Origin: a virus
Reading direction: 5' to 3' (one strand)
Length of the DNA: 31,032 bases
IMG/VR virus record: IMGVR_UViG_3300035661_000242
Span: 1 to 31,032 of that record
In this document: piece by piece, positions 1 to 7,485 of the stretch
How the letters are laid out: each line of letters opens with the position of its first letter
How positions within the stretch are numbered: position 1 is the first letter of the stretch
Notes under the pieces: model-generated
Told to the model about the DNA's origin: nothing
Seen by the model: the letters and a program-made list of their open reading frames with translations, nothing else
Databases searched by the model: none
Translations under genes and position numbers: made by a program

Positions 1-631
1 TATTTATATTTTCTTTTTTATTTTTTTTAGATGCTTCTAATAAACTTTTAAATTCTTTTAATTTTTGTTGATTATCGTCACCAAAGAAATCTTGCATACC
101 TGAACTTGGTTGTTGCAGTTGATTTCCTTGTGGTTGCTGTGACTGATTATCGTCACCAAAGAAATCTTGCATACCTAAACTTGGTTGTTGCGGTTGATTT
201 CCTTGTGGTTGCTGTGACTGATTATCGTCACCAAAGAAATCTTGCATACCTGAACTTGGTTGTTGCGGTTGATTTCCTTGTGGTTGTTGCGGTTGATTTC
301 CTTGTGGTTGCTGTGACTGATTATCGTCACCAAAGAAATCTTGCATACCTGAACTTGGTTGTTGCGGTTGATTTCCTTTTGGTTGCTGTGGTTGATTTCC
401 TTGTGGTTGTTTTTGTTGATTATCATCACCAAAGAAATCTTGCATATCTGAATTTGGTTGCTGTGGTTGATTTCCTTTTGGTTGCTGTGGTTGATTTCCT
501 TGTGGTTGTTTTTGTTGATTATCGTCACCAAAGAAATCTTGCATTTTATTTTCTTCATTAAAAATAATTTTATTATTTTGCAAGAAAATTTTGTTTAAAT
601 GAGTGAATAAATCTTTTGAACTTATTTTCAT
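1..631 (-). CDS. Q/P/N-rich repeat protein with six MQDFFGDDNQ motifs (3' end missing)
   Basis: The minus-strand frame opens at an ATG at 631 and stays open to the window edge, giving 210 residues with no stop, so the gene continues to the left. An AAGGA sits about nine bases before the ATG. Residues 1-31 look like a short ordered head (MKISSKDLFTHLNKIF...). The rest is low-complexity Q/P/N/G sequence of PQGNQPQQ type, interrupted by six copies of MQDFFGDDNQ. After the last copy a Lys/Glu-rich segment (KLKEFKSLLEASKKNKKEN) begins. I do not recognise the family. The composition suggests a disordered protein with repeated acidic/aromatic binding motifs. It is divergent from the prohead protease gene, so a head or scaffold role is possible but unproven. 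The gene identification is sure; the function is unknown. Confidence 0.85.
   Translation of the reverse strand, partial: MKISSKDLFTHLNKIFLQNNKIIFNEENKMQDFFGDDNQQKQPQGNQPQQPKGNQPQQPNSDMQDFFGDDNQQKQPQGNQPQQPKGNQPQQPSSGMQDFFGDDNQSQQPQGNQPQQPQGNQPQQPSSGMQDFFGDDNQSQQPQGNQPQQPSLGMQDFFGDDNQSQQPQGNQLQQPSSGMQDFFGDDNQQKLKEFKSLLEASKKNKKENIN
71..544 (-). repeat. In-frame tandem repeat, 75-bp and 99-bp units
   Basis: A 27-bp core coding for MQDFFGDDN occurs at 71-97, 146-172, 221-247, 320-346, 419-445 and 518-544. Spacing is 75, 75, 99, 99 and 99 bp, all multiples of three. The longer units carry one more copy of a 24-bp sub-repeat that encodes an eight-residue Q/P/G/N block. Units are nearly identical in DNA, for example one core differs only as ATCATC instead of ATCGTC. 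This points to recent expansion by slippage or unequal recombination. All changes keep the reading frame, so the protein is probably under selection. Confidence 0.95.
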
Positions 632-716
632 AATTTTTTTCCTTATTTTTAAATTATTTGATTGTTTTTCAAAATTAACATATTAATAATTTAAAAAATA
701 AATTAAAAGGATAAAA
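632..716. promoter_or_regulatory. Divergent gap upstream of the repeat protein and the prohead protease
   Basis: This 85-bp A/T-only-like gap separates two divergent genes and must hold both promoters. It contains the palindrome TATTAATA at 681-688, which could be a -10-like element for either strand. No convincing -35 can be called. The protease gene has AAAGGA seven bases before its ATG. Confidence 0.35.
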
Positions 717-1556
717 ATGAATAAGAAAATAGTCGGAGTAATAATTAATGAAGCTGCAACCGAACCTCAAAAAGTTAAAGTAGAAAAATCAACTCCAGAT
801 CATATTATTATTAGAGCAGTGTTGCAGGATTTCGTAAAAAGAAATAGAAATAGAAGATACTACAAAGAAAGTAGTATAGTAAAAGCATTAAAAGAAGAGC
901 ACATACAAGAAATGATTGATACCGGAACTTGGTATGGAGAAAATGGGCATCCATTAGACACTGACATTAAACGTCAGATGACCATTGATATCAACAATGC
1001 GTCACATGTAATTCTTTCTTATAAACATAATCCAGGAGAAAACATTGAAGGAGTTATACGTTCTACAATGTTTCCAGCAGGAATAGCATTTAGAGATGAA
1101 ACAAGATTAGGAGCCAAACCAGCTTTTTCGATGAGAGGAATGGGTCCAGTTGTACGTCATCCTAATGGAGATATAGACGTAGGTGATCCTTTAAAAATTT
1201 TAACATATGATAATGTACGTTTTCCTTCTCATAAAACAGCTTATATGAAAGAAATCATTTCTGAAAGTGCTTCTTTAACTAATAAGAAAAAACAAAGTGA
1301 TTTAATTCCTTTTACAGAAGACGCACTTATAGATTTTTTAAATGAAAAATCTGACATAGTAAAATCAACTGTAGAAAATTTAGAAATAGACACAAAAACT
1401 TCTAATTTTTATGTTTTTAAATCTTTTAATAATATTTTATTAGAAACTACAGAAGATGAAGACAGATATAAAAGTAAAATAATTTTAAATTTAGATGAAA
1501 ATTTAAAACCATTAAATGAAGTAAGACGATATTTAATTAAAAAATTTGGAGTATAG
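717..1556 (+). CDS. 21: Prohead core protease, T4 gp21-like
   Basis: This is a 279-residue serine protease of the herpesvirus/T4 prohead type. The family cleaves scaffold and shell proteins inside the assembled prohead before DNA packaging. The N-terminal part carries the family signature of an NRNRRYY segment (43-49) followed by a long helix and YGENGHP, which puts the catalytic His at about residue 78. The catalytic Ser is in KPAFSMRG at about residue 138. The protease core ends near residue 190 (VRFPSHKTAYMKEI), and the last 90 residues are more variable. The ATG at 717 follows AAAGGA. The next gene starts two bases after its stop, so the two are cotranslated. The normal family context is beside scaffold and capsid genes, which supports a head-assembly role for this cluster. 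Confidence 0.85.
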   Translation: MNKKIVGVIINEAATEPQKVKVEKSTPDHIIIRAVLQDFVKRNRNRRYYKESSIVKALKEEHIQEMIDTGTWYGENGHPLDTDIKRQMTIDINNASHVILSYKHNPGENIEGVIRSTMFPAGIAFRDETRLGAKPAFSMRGMGPVVRHPNGDIDVGDPLKILTYDNVRFPSHKTAYMKEIISESASLTNKKKQSDLIPFTEDALIDFLNEKSDIVKSTVENLEIDTKTSNFYVFKSFNNILLETTEDEDRYKSKIILNLDENLKPLNEVRRYLIKKFGV

Positions 1557-1557
1557 T

Positions 1558-2271
1558 ATGGCTATTTTAACTCCAACAAGATTAATAAAACTTTTAGGAA
1601 ACGAATTAGCTTTTTCACATAATGTTTTGGAAATTACTACTGAATACATGCTTAATATAATAAGAGACAAAACATTAGGAACGTTTTCTAGTTTTTATCC
1701 TCACATTGTAAGAATTAATCTTTCAGCTGATATAACAAGAGTTCCTGGAAGTCAAAATAAATACAGAATTCCAAGAGAAATGATTAATCCAAATCAAATA
1801 AGACAAATAATAAACATTTATTGTGATAATTTAAATAGTACATATAATACTCCTTTTTTAGGACAAAATTATTTTGTAAATATTTTTGAAGAACAAATGA
1901 GAGTTAATACTCTTTCAGGAATTTTATTAAATGAAACATTTAGATTTCATCCACCTAACATAATTGAAATATTTCCAGCATATGCATATTTTAAAAATTT
2001 CACAGTAGATGTTGCTCTTACACATCATCCTAATTTTTTTACTATAAGACCACAGCATCAACAAAATTTTATAGAACTTGCTTTAATAGATATTAAAAAA
2101 ACTATATGGACAATTCGTTCTATATATCCTAATTTAGCTACAGCTTTTGGAAATATAGAAATGGATCTTGACAATTATTCAAATGCTGATGATAAACGTC
2201 AAGAATGGATAGAACGTCATACTAAATATTTTACAAAATCAGTATTAAGAAAAAGAATATGGGTTGGTTAA
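1558..2271 (+). CDS. Probable virion structural protein, unassigned
   Basis: The protein has 237 residues when started at the ATG at 1558. A TTG-initiated frame opens at 1546, but GGAG at 1548-1551 is correctly spaced for the ATG. Visible features are a segment TLGTFSSFYPHIVRI near residue 40, an YRIPREMI strand, and a His/Phe-rich region (TVDVALTHHPNFFTIRP) followed by a helical, Arg-rich C-terminus. There is no signal peptide or membrane segment. I do not recognise a named family. Its place directly between the prohead protease and a charged small protein suggests a head, neck or tail component (inference). The stop overlaps the region just before the next start, giving tight coupling. Confidence 0.75.
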   Translation: MAILTPTRLIKLLGNELAFSHNVLEITTEYMLNIIRDKTLGTFSSFYPHIVRINLSADITRVPGSQNKYRIPREMINPNQIRQIINIYCDNLNSTYNTPFLGQNYFVNIFEEQMRVNTLSGILLNETFRFHPPNIIEIFPAYAYFKNFTVDVALTHHPNFFTIRPQHQQNFIELALIDIKKTIWTIRSIYPNLATAFGNIEMDLDNYSNADDKRQEWIERHTKYFTKSVLRKRIWVG

Positions 2272-2272
2272 T

Positions 2273-2860
2273 ATGGAAACAAAAATTAATAAAGAAAAAT
2301 TATTAAAAAGATTAATAGAATATACAATAAATAGTTCTTCAATAAAAGAAGAAGAAATAAAAGCTATTTTAGAAGAAGCTAAAGAAGAAGAAAAAGAAAA
2401 ACCTCAATACTATAAAAGAGAAAAAGAAGATAATAAAGATGATGATACTCTTGATTATATATTTTCAGATTTAGAAAGTCAAGAAGAAGAAACAGATCTT
2501 GTTGATCCTTCTGAAAAAAGTAATTTAAAAAAGAAAAAAATGAATATTCTTAAAGAAAGAAAAAAAGCAAAAAATAATTTAAAAAAGAAAAAAATTACAA
2601 TAAAAGAAAATACAGATATAATAAAATTTTATAAAAAATACGAAGATAAAATATTTGATTTTTCTGAAAAAATGTCTAAGAAAAAAGAATTAAAATTAAA
2701 TGAAGAACTACAAAAAGTTTTTAATGAACACTATGATATCACTACTAAAATAATAGTAAAAAAATTTCTTGAAAATAATAATTGTAAAGATATTAATGAC
2801 CTTGACATTAAACAAAAAAAAGAATTACTTCATAAAATAAAGAATCCTAATACCTACTAG
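2273..2860 (+). CDS. Highly charged Lys/Glu-rich protein, unknown
   Basis: The gene encodes 195 residues, starting at the ATG at 2273, one base after the upstream stop; a TTG nine bases earlier is less likely. Residues 1-45 are acidic helix (EEEIKAILEEAKEEEKEK), residues 45-85 are acidic and probably disordered, residues 85-115 are strongly basic (KKKKMN, KKKKIT), and the C-terminal 80 residues are predicted helical. The composition resembles scaffold or prohead-core proteins, and the prohead protease is two genes upstream, so a scaffold or internal head protein is a reasonable but unproved guess. The stop codon lies in the loop of the terminator at 2843-2871 and overlaps the convergent gene by four bases. 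Confidence 0.7.
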   Translation: METKINKEKLLKRLIEYTINSSSIKEEEIKAILEEAKEEEKEKPQYYKREKEDNKDDDTLDYIFSDLESQEEETDLVDPSEKSNLKKKKMNILKERKKAKNNLKKKKITIKENTDIIKFYKKYEDKIFDFSEKMSKKKELKLNEELQKVFNEHYDITTKIIVKKFLENNNCKDINDLDIKQKKELLHKIKNPNTY

Positions 2861-2871
2861 GTATTAGGATT
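2843..2871. terminator. Bidirectional hairpin terminator shared by two convergent genes
   Basis: The 13-base arms AATCCTAATACCT and AGGTATTAGGATT are perfect complements around a three-base loop. A T-run follows on the plus strand (TTTTTT). On the minus strand the tail is weaker (CTTTATTTTAT). The stop codons of both flanking genes lie at the loop. Confidence 0.85.
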
Positions 2872-3522
2872 TTTTTCTTGCTTTTTCAAAACTTCCTTTT
2901 TCTTATTTGTTTCTTCTTCTGTTTTTATATTTAAGATATTAGCTAAGATACTATCTTTTTTCTTATTTAATAAAAATTTTTTATTTATTTCTATTGAGAT
3001 ATTCAATAAAGTTCTATGAGCAGATTCTACAATGAATTTTTGTATAGCCTCTTCATTTTTAAATATTTTTTTTAATGCTGATTTATAATTTTCTGAAAGA
3101 TTCCCTAAAATATCCATGGCTACAATTTTTGTCCATTCCATTAATTTCTCATCAGAAATTATATTACTATTACTTTCCATTATTAAATAAGGTTTTACTT
3201 CTTTATTTATAATATCATTAATTTTTCTTCCTATTAATTCATTTTCAATAAATACAATTAATTTAGAAGGATCTGAAAACATTATTCCAAAATTTCTTTC
3301 AATTCTAATTTCTTCTTTTAAAGTTTCAATTTGTTTAATTAAATTAAGTTCTTTTTCTTTAAATTCTTTTTTAGCATTTTCATATTCTTTTTCTAATATA
3401 GAAAATTTTTTAATCACATCTACTAGAAATATAAAAAGACTTCCTATAATAGTTATAACGATAACGTAAAAGAAGTTAATATAATCTGCTAATTTAATAA
3501 TAAAGTTAGTTAGTGTTTCCAT
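2857..3522 (-). CDS. Membrane-anchored coiled-coil protein, unknown
   Basis: This 221-residue protein has one hydrophobic segment at about residues 18-38 (FYVIVITIIGSLFIFLV), followed by a long charged helix at about 42-78 with heptad-like Lys/Glu/Leu spacing. The remaining part is helical and the tail is Lys-rich. The topology suggests a single-pass inner-membrane protein with most of its mass in the cytoplasm. The ATG at 3522 is preceded by AAGGA. It is nine bases downstream of the preceding minus-strand gene, so the two form an operon. I do not recognise the family. Phage proteins of this layout include lysis or membrane-remodelling factors, but no motif here supports a choice. Confidence 0.75.
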   Translation of the reverse strand: METLTNFIIKLADYINFFYVIVITIIGSLFIFLVDVIKKFSILEKEYENAKKEFKEKELNLIKQIETLKEEIRIERNFGIMFSDPSKLIVFIENELIGRKINDIINKEVKPYLIMESNSNIISDEKLMEWTKIVAMDILGNLSENYKSALKKIFKNEEAIQKFIVESAHRTLLNISIEINKKFLLNKKKDSILANILNIKTEEETNKKKEVLKKQEKNPNT

Positions 3523-3531
3523 TTTGTTTCC

Positions 3532-4260
3532 TTATTTAATCATTTTTGAAATTTTTTCATTTTGTTCTTTGTTAATTTCTAATAATTTAGGTTTTTCATG
3601 TTCTTGAAGATTAAAACGTCTTACTTCAGCTTTTAAAAATTCATTTAATTCTTTAGTTTTCTCCTCATCATTTTCTTCTGAAAGTTTAATAAGAGTTTCC
3701 AAAGATGATTTCATTTCTGGAGTAAAATAATCTTTATATTCATCGATAAAAGCTTGAACATTTCCTTCTACTTGTTTAATATTGATAAATAATTTTCCTG
3801 AATGAGCAAGTTCATGTAAAGTTTTAGTCAAAGGAACAAGTCCTATTTTTAATTGATAATGTAACTGAGTAACTTTATCAGCAACTTCAAATTTATTTAC
3901 ATAAATAATATCTTCATTTTCAGCCATTTTGGAAAGAACTAGATAGACTATTTCATAAAGTGTAAAAGGATAATGATGAAATTCAATCGTTACGCCATCT
4001 AATTTTTCTTTATTATGGTCGATATTTTTGAAAAAAGAACAATGATTTTTATTTAATTCTTGTTTAAGATATTTAATAAAATTCTTATATTCTAAACTTT
4101 GTCTTATTATATTTTCTATCTTTTTTATTAATTTAGGAAGTGTTTTTTCATCATCAAAATCACATTTGCTATAAAGAATACTGGAAATAAAAATTTCTTC
4201 TTTTTCTACTTTAAAATAACTTTTATTTTCTTTATTTTTCTTGAATACTGGTAGTTTCAT
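3532..4260 (-). CDS. Conserved-looking hypothetical protein with an FHHYPFTLYEI segment
   Basis: The protein has 242 residues and no membrane segment. The most distinctive part is residues 94-150: VTIEFHHYPFTLYEIV, then a run with VADKVTQLHYQLKIGLVPLTKTLHELAHSGKLF, which has paired histidines and an HELAH sequence. HELAH resembles the HExxH zinc-metalloprotease pattern (H-E-x-x-H), but the surroundings are not clearly those of a peptidase and no third ligand is evident. The C-terminus is charged and helical. The ATG at 4260 has an AGAAG-type site and is the first gene of the two-gene minus-strand operon. Function is unknown. Confidence 0.75.
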   Translation of the reverse strand: MKLPVFKKNKENKSYFKVEKEEIFISSILYSKCDFDDEKTLPKLIKKIENIIRQSLEYKNFIKYLKQELNKNHCSFFKNIDHNKEKLDGVTIEFHHYPFTLYEIVYLVLSKMAENEDIIYVNKFEVADKVTQLHYQLKIGLVPLTKTLHELAHSGKLFINIKQVEGNVQAFIDEYKDYFTPEMKSSLETLIKLSEENDEEKTKELNEFLKAEVRRFNLQEHEKPKLLEINKEQNEKISKMIK

Positions 4261-4312
4261 ACATTATTCTTCTTATTTTAATTATTTTTTTGTTTTTTTC
4301 GTTTTTAACAAT

Positions 4313-4324
4313 AAATTATAATTT
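4313..4324. promoter_or_regulatory. Symmetric -10 element, candidate bidirectional promoter
   Basis: AAATTATAATTT is a perfect palindrome and contains TATAAT on both strands. It lies in the divergent gap between the genes starting at 4260 (-) and 4419 (+). Leaders would be about 45 and 90 bases. The identical 12-mer occurs in the other divergent gap at 13633-13644. No clear -35 is visible, and the region is very AT-rich, so this is a candidate only. Confidence 0.4.
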
Positions 4325-4418
4325 TCATAATTCTTTGATTTCCAAGAATTTTTAAAAAAATACATGAAAATATATTATTTTTATGTATTATGTATTTATT
4401 AACAAAAGAAGGAAGAAA

Positions 4419-5051
4419 ATGAAGAAATTTTTATCAGCAATAATAGTATTTATACTATTATTAAATGTATTTATATCACCGCATAATTATTTAAAAAGAC
4501 TTTCTCCTACTCAACCAAAAAATAAAGAAAAAAAAGAAAAAAAAGAGGTAAAGAAAAGAATTGAAATGGAAAAAATGAAAAAGTTTGTTATAACAGTTAA
4601 TAAAAATTTTAATAAAGATGCTGAAGTTTTAATTACTGTTTTAACAAATAAAAATATTATAATTGATAGTAGTAAAAATTTTGATACAAAATTTTTACTT
4701 CTGTCAATTGCCATAAAAGAAACTAACGTAAGAAATATTGTTTCTAAACATGGTGACTATGGTTATTTTCAAATCAAATATTCTATCGTTAAAAGTATAC
4801 AAAAGATAAAAGAATTTTCTTTACCTAAAGTTACAGAAAAAGAATTTTTAAATTCTCCTGAAATTCAAATCAAATATGTTATATGCCTTTTATATTATTT
4901 TATTAAAAAATATGATTTGGATATAACAAAGGAAAACGATTTAAAAGTTCTTTTAGCTATGTATAATGCTGGAGAACGTCGTTTTAAAAATTCTTTTTCA
5001 ATGAATTATGCAGGTGATATAATTAGTTATTATAAAATGCTGAGAATTTGA
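4419..5051 (+). CDS. Membrane-anchored lytic transglycosylase
   Basis: The 210-residue protein has an SLT/goose-lysozyme-type catalytic domain that would cleave the glycan strands of peptidoglycan. Residues 3-20 (KFLSAIIVFILLLNVFIS) form a signal anchor, and residues 30-50 are a Lys/Glu-rich linker. The catalytic Glu is about residue 101 in AIKET, followed by GDYGYFQIK (112-120, the usual GLMQ-type motif) and MYNAGERRF (181-189). The ATG at 4419 is preferred over the ATG at 4383 because GAAGGAAG stands just upstream of it and it places the signal anchor at the N-terminus. It is a lone plus-strand gene, with its own terminator. A role in entry, lysis or peptidoglycan remodelling is possible. 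It is the only gene here that ends in TGA. Confidence 0.85.
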   Translation: MKKFLSAIIVFILLLNVFISPHNYLKRLSPTQPKNKEKKEKKEVKKRIEMEKMKKFVITVNKNFNKDAEVLITVLTNKNIIIDSSKNFDTKFLLLSIAIKETNVRNIVSKHGDYGYFQIKYSIVKSIQKIKEFSLPKVTEKEFLNSPEIQIKYVICLLYYFIKKYDLDITKENDLKVLLAMYNAGERRFKNSFSMNYAGDIISYYKMLRI

Positions 5052-5074
5052 ATTTATTGATTTCTGATAAAAAT

Positions 5075-5108
5075 TCCTCTAATAGTTTATTTAAAAACTA
5101 TTAGAGGA
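5075..5108. terminator. Hairpin terminator between convergent genes
   Basis: The 14-base arms TCCTCTAATAGTTT and AAACTATTAGAGGA surround a six-base loop. The T-run (ATTTTT) follows on the minus strand, so it mainly ends the replication operon. The transglycosylase transcript also runs into it. The minus-strand stop codon is inside one arm. Confidence 0.8.
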
Positions 5109-5862
5109 GATAATTTATAAGAGGCAAAATTATTGCTAAATAATTATAACTGATATCTATATTTTTTTTGTCGTCTGATATATAATTATCTAATAATAAA
5201 TGATGACCAGCCAATTCTGTCTTCAATTTTATCTTACCAGATTTAAACTCTCTATAAGATTCCACGTCCATTTCATATCTAAGATATTTTTCCCTTAATT
5301 TTATTAGTTCATTATATAAAAATTTATTTCTTGTTTCATTCATTAAAAAAATTTTTTTTAAGAATATAAATAATTCCGAATCTTTAGAAACTTCATTTGA
5401 AACTCCTTTCGTTGTTATTTGTTTATTAGCATAATAAAATTCCATATGATTAAAATTATAAAATGAAGTATACCGATTTTTAAGTCGAAATCTATATTCA
5501 TTATCTTTACCATAGATTAAATATTTACATTGTTTTAAGGTAAATATAGCATCTTTTTTAATAGTTATAATATCTTCTTCTTTTATATTATTATAATAAT
5601 AAAAAGCATGACGAATATTTATTAATTCTTCATTAACCTTTTTTAATAAGTCAGGATATTTATAATTAATTAAATTTCCAATGTAAATATTTTTCTTTTT
5701 TTTGTCAGTTATAGAAGAAATATAATTTATTTCTTTTTCCGGTAATAACTTCATTTTTTTAATTATCGAAAATCCAGCATCCTGTAAATCATATTCATAT
5801 ATAAATTTATTAACAACGAATTTAATATTTTTTGATAAATAATTATGTTTTTTTGCATCCAT
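5101..5862 (-). CDS. Unknown protein, last gene of the replication operon
   Basis: The gene encodes 253 residues and starts in a TAATG overlap with the RNase H stop, so it is translated by coupling. The protein is basic, rich in Tyr, Lys and Ile, with no signal or membrane segment. A central stretch around residues 105-145 (FTLKQCKYLIYGKDNEYRFRLKNRYTSFYNFNH) looks like a mixed alpha/beta fold. I do not recognise a family. Linkage to RNase H and primase suggests DNA metabolism, but this is inference only. Confidence 0.7.
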   Translation of the reverse strand: MDAKKHNYLSKNIKFVVNKFIYEYDLQDAGFSIIKKMKLLPEKEINYISSITDKKKKNIYIGNLINYKYPDLLKKVNEELINIRHAFYYYNNIKEEDIITIKKDAIFTLKQCKYLIYGKDNEYRFRLKNRYTSFYNFNHMEFYYANKQITTKGVSNEVSKDSELFIFLKKIFLMNETRNKFLYNELIKLREKYLRYEMDVESYREFKSGKIKLKTELAGHHLLLDNYISDDKKNIDISYNYLAIILPLINYLL

Positions 5863-6410
5863 TATTCATATTTTTCTTTTATTTTATTAAATGCTTCTTT
5901 TTTTGCTTGAACAGCAAGCTTATCTACCATATCATTATAAATTAAACGGATATCTACGTTTGTTTGTTTCTTTAATTTAATATGTGAATATACATGTGTA
6001 TATTTTATTTGAACTCCTTTATTTTTTAATTGATATATAAGACTATCGATTTTTTTCCATAAATCTAAATTTTTTATCGGTTTTCCTATATAGGAAAGCC
6101 AATTATTTTCTTTCCAATTTTTTAAATATTCTTTAAGTCCGTTTATAGCATAATTACTGTCACTTACTATTTCTAATAAAACTGGATATTCATTATTAAT
6201 TTTAGAAAATTTTTCTAAACCTTCTAAGATAGCAGTGAGTTCCATACTATTATTAGTGGTTGTAGTTTCTATTTCACCTTTTTTTTCTTCTAATATTACT
6301 TCATTTTTATCATTATCGAATAATATATAGCCGTAACCTCCATAAAAAGTTTTAGCAACGTATGGATTTTTAGATGAAGCACCATCTGTGAATAATAAAT
6401 AATTTTTCAT
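5862..6410 (-). CDS. rnhA: Ribonuclease H, type I
   Basis: This 182-residue enzyme would degrade RNA in RNA-DNA hybrids, for example Okazaki primers or R-loops. The fold and catalytic set of RNase HI are visible: D9 in LLFTDGASSKNP, E57 in NNSMELTAI, D84 in VSDSNYAI, and D163 in NDMVDKLA, with a His at about 143 in the flexible loop. The glycine-rich GGYGYILF strand is at 24-31. The ATG at 6410 follows AAAGGGA. It lies 15 bases after the primase gene, and together they form the core of a replication operon. Confidence 0.92.
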   Translation of the reverse strand: MKNYLLFTDGASSKNPYVAKTFYGGYGYILFDNDKNEVILEEKKGEIETTTTNNSMELTAILEGLEKFSKINNEYPVLLEIVSDSNYAINGLKEYLKNWKENNWLSYIGKPIKNLDLWKKIDSLIYQLKNKGVQIKYTHVYSHIKLKKQTNVDIRLIYNDMVDKLAVQAKKEAFNKIKEKYE

Positions 6411-6425
6411 AATTTAAATCCCTTT

Positions 6426-7484
6426 TTAAATTTTCATTTCTTTAATATTAATAAAACGTTTAGGAACTCCAAAATCTGTTTTCTTATTTTTTTCAAGAGA
6501 CGTATTATAATAAATATTTAATTTTTTAATAGGAAGACTAATTATTTTTTTAATTGAAATATTATTTCTTTTTATATCATTTAATAAAAAGTCAGAATCT
6601 GAATACAAGTTAACTTCCATATTTAAAAAACCAAATCTTAAAAAGGTTTCAATAATATTTCTAAAATTGTTTCCACAGGCAGCTATAAAAACATTATTAG
6701 TTATCATCGGTCTATCTAAATAGTTCCATAGTCCTATTGCATCAAAAACTCCTTCTACTAAATTTAATGTAAAATTGACATTTAAAAGATCTATTTCATT
6801 TTTAATAGCATAAAGAGGAAATGTTTTTAAATTTTCAGTTTCTTTTATTGCCCAATTTGTATAACGTGTCGCATCATTAGAATTTGAAATATTTCTAAAT
6901 ATAATCATATTTTTAAAAAAATTAAGAAATCCAATATAATTCAAATCAAAAGTTTCAACTTTTTTTACATTATAATCTAAAAAATGTTTTAAATTATTAT
7001 AAAAAATAAATTCTTTAAAATTTAAAATTAATTTTAATGTTTCGATATCATCAAAAGTAAAATTAGTTTCTAATCTAGCGTTTAAATATTCAAGATTTCT
7101 TTTTTCTATATTAGTGTATTTTGGTGGAGGAATTTTAATATCATCTAAAACTTTAATTTCTTCTTTTTTTAAATAATCAAAATTATTTTGTTCTAAAACA
7201 ATTTTTTTAGATTCACTTAGAATTTGATAAATATCTTGGTCGTATATATTAAGATCTGAAAAAAATTTTTCAGTTAAAATTCCTGAAGCGTTGCATCTTT
7301 GACAAAAAAATGCATATGGTGGAAAATTATTAATATAAAAATGTCCATGGTGAGGATTCTTTATAGAATCCCCACAATATGGACATCTTATTATAATTTC
7401 TTCTTTAGAAATATTATTATTAAAATAAATAATTTTAAAATATTTTTTTAAAACATTATATAAATTTTGATTATACTCTTTCAT
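6426..7484 (-). CDS. DnaG-type DNA primase with zinc finger and Toprim domain
   Basis: The 352-residue protein would synthesise RNA primers for the phage replisome. The N-terminal zinc finger has C34 and C37 (CPYCGDSIKNP) and C61 and C64 (CQRCNASG). The Toprim domain has the catalytic Glu at about 244 (LNLVEGVFDAIGL) and the metal-binding D296 and D298 (LYSDSD). A KKTDFGV segment near 335 matches the late Toprim region of phage primases. There is no helicase domain, so it is a stand-alone primase, shorter than bacterial DnaG. It starts one base after the upstream stop (TAA T ATG), which means coupling. Confidence 0.88.
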   Translation of the reverse strand: MKEYNQNLYNVLKKYFKIIYFNNNISKEEIIIRCPYCGDSIKNPHHGHFYINNFPPYAFFCQRCNASGILTEKFFSDLNIYDQDIYQILSESKKIVLEQNNFDYLKKEEIKVLDDIKIPPPKYTNIEKRNLEYLNARLETNFTFDDIETLKLILNFKEFIFYNNLKHFLDYNVKKVETFDLNYIGFLNFFKNMIIFRNISNSNDATRYTNWAIKETENLKTFPLYAIKNEIDLLNVNFTLNLVEGVFDAIGLWNYLDRPMITNNVFIAACGNNFRNIIETFLRFGFLNMEVNLYSDSDFLLNDIKRNNISIKKIISLPIKKLNIYYNTSLEKNKKTDFGVPKRFINIKEMKI

Positions 7485-7485
7485 A

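Noticed and set aside
71-544. Regularly spaced 27-bp identical cores could suggest a CRISPR array
   Set aside because: Spacers are themselves repeats, the spacing is in whole codons, and the whole stretch is an open coding frame; no cas genes are near.
106-561. Plus-strand open frame of 151 codons over the repeat region (VVAVDFLVVAV-type protein), and a shifted minus-strand frame at 175-558
   Set aside because: Both are shadows of the in-frame Q/P/N-rich gene that starts at 631 on the minus strand with a good ribosome binding site; repetitive DNA keeps other frames open.
5041-5100. Recoding of TGA as Trp, suggested by only one gene ending in TGA
   Set aside because: Long genes have no in-frame TGA and Trp is written TGG, so the low use of TGA stops is better explained by AT-rich codon bias. 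TAG also ends several genes in sensible places, so TAG recoding, as in Lak phages, is unlikely.
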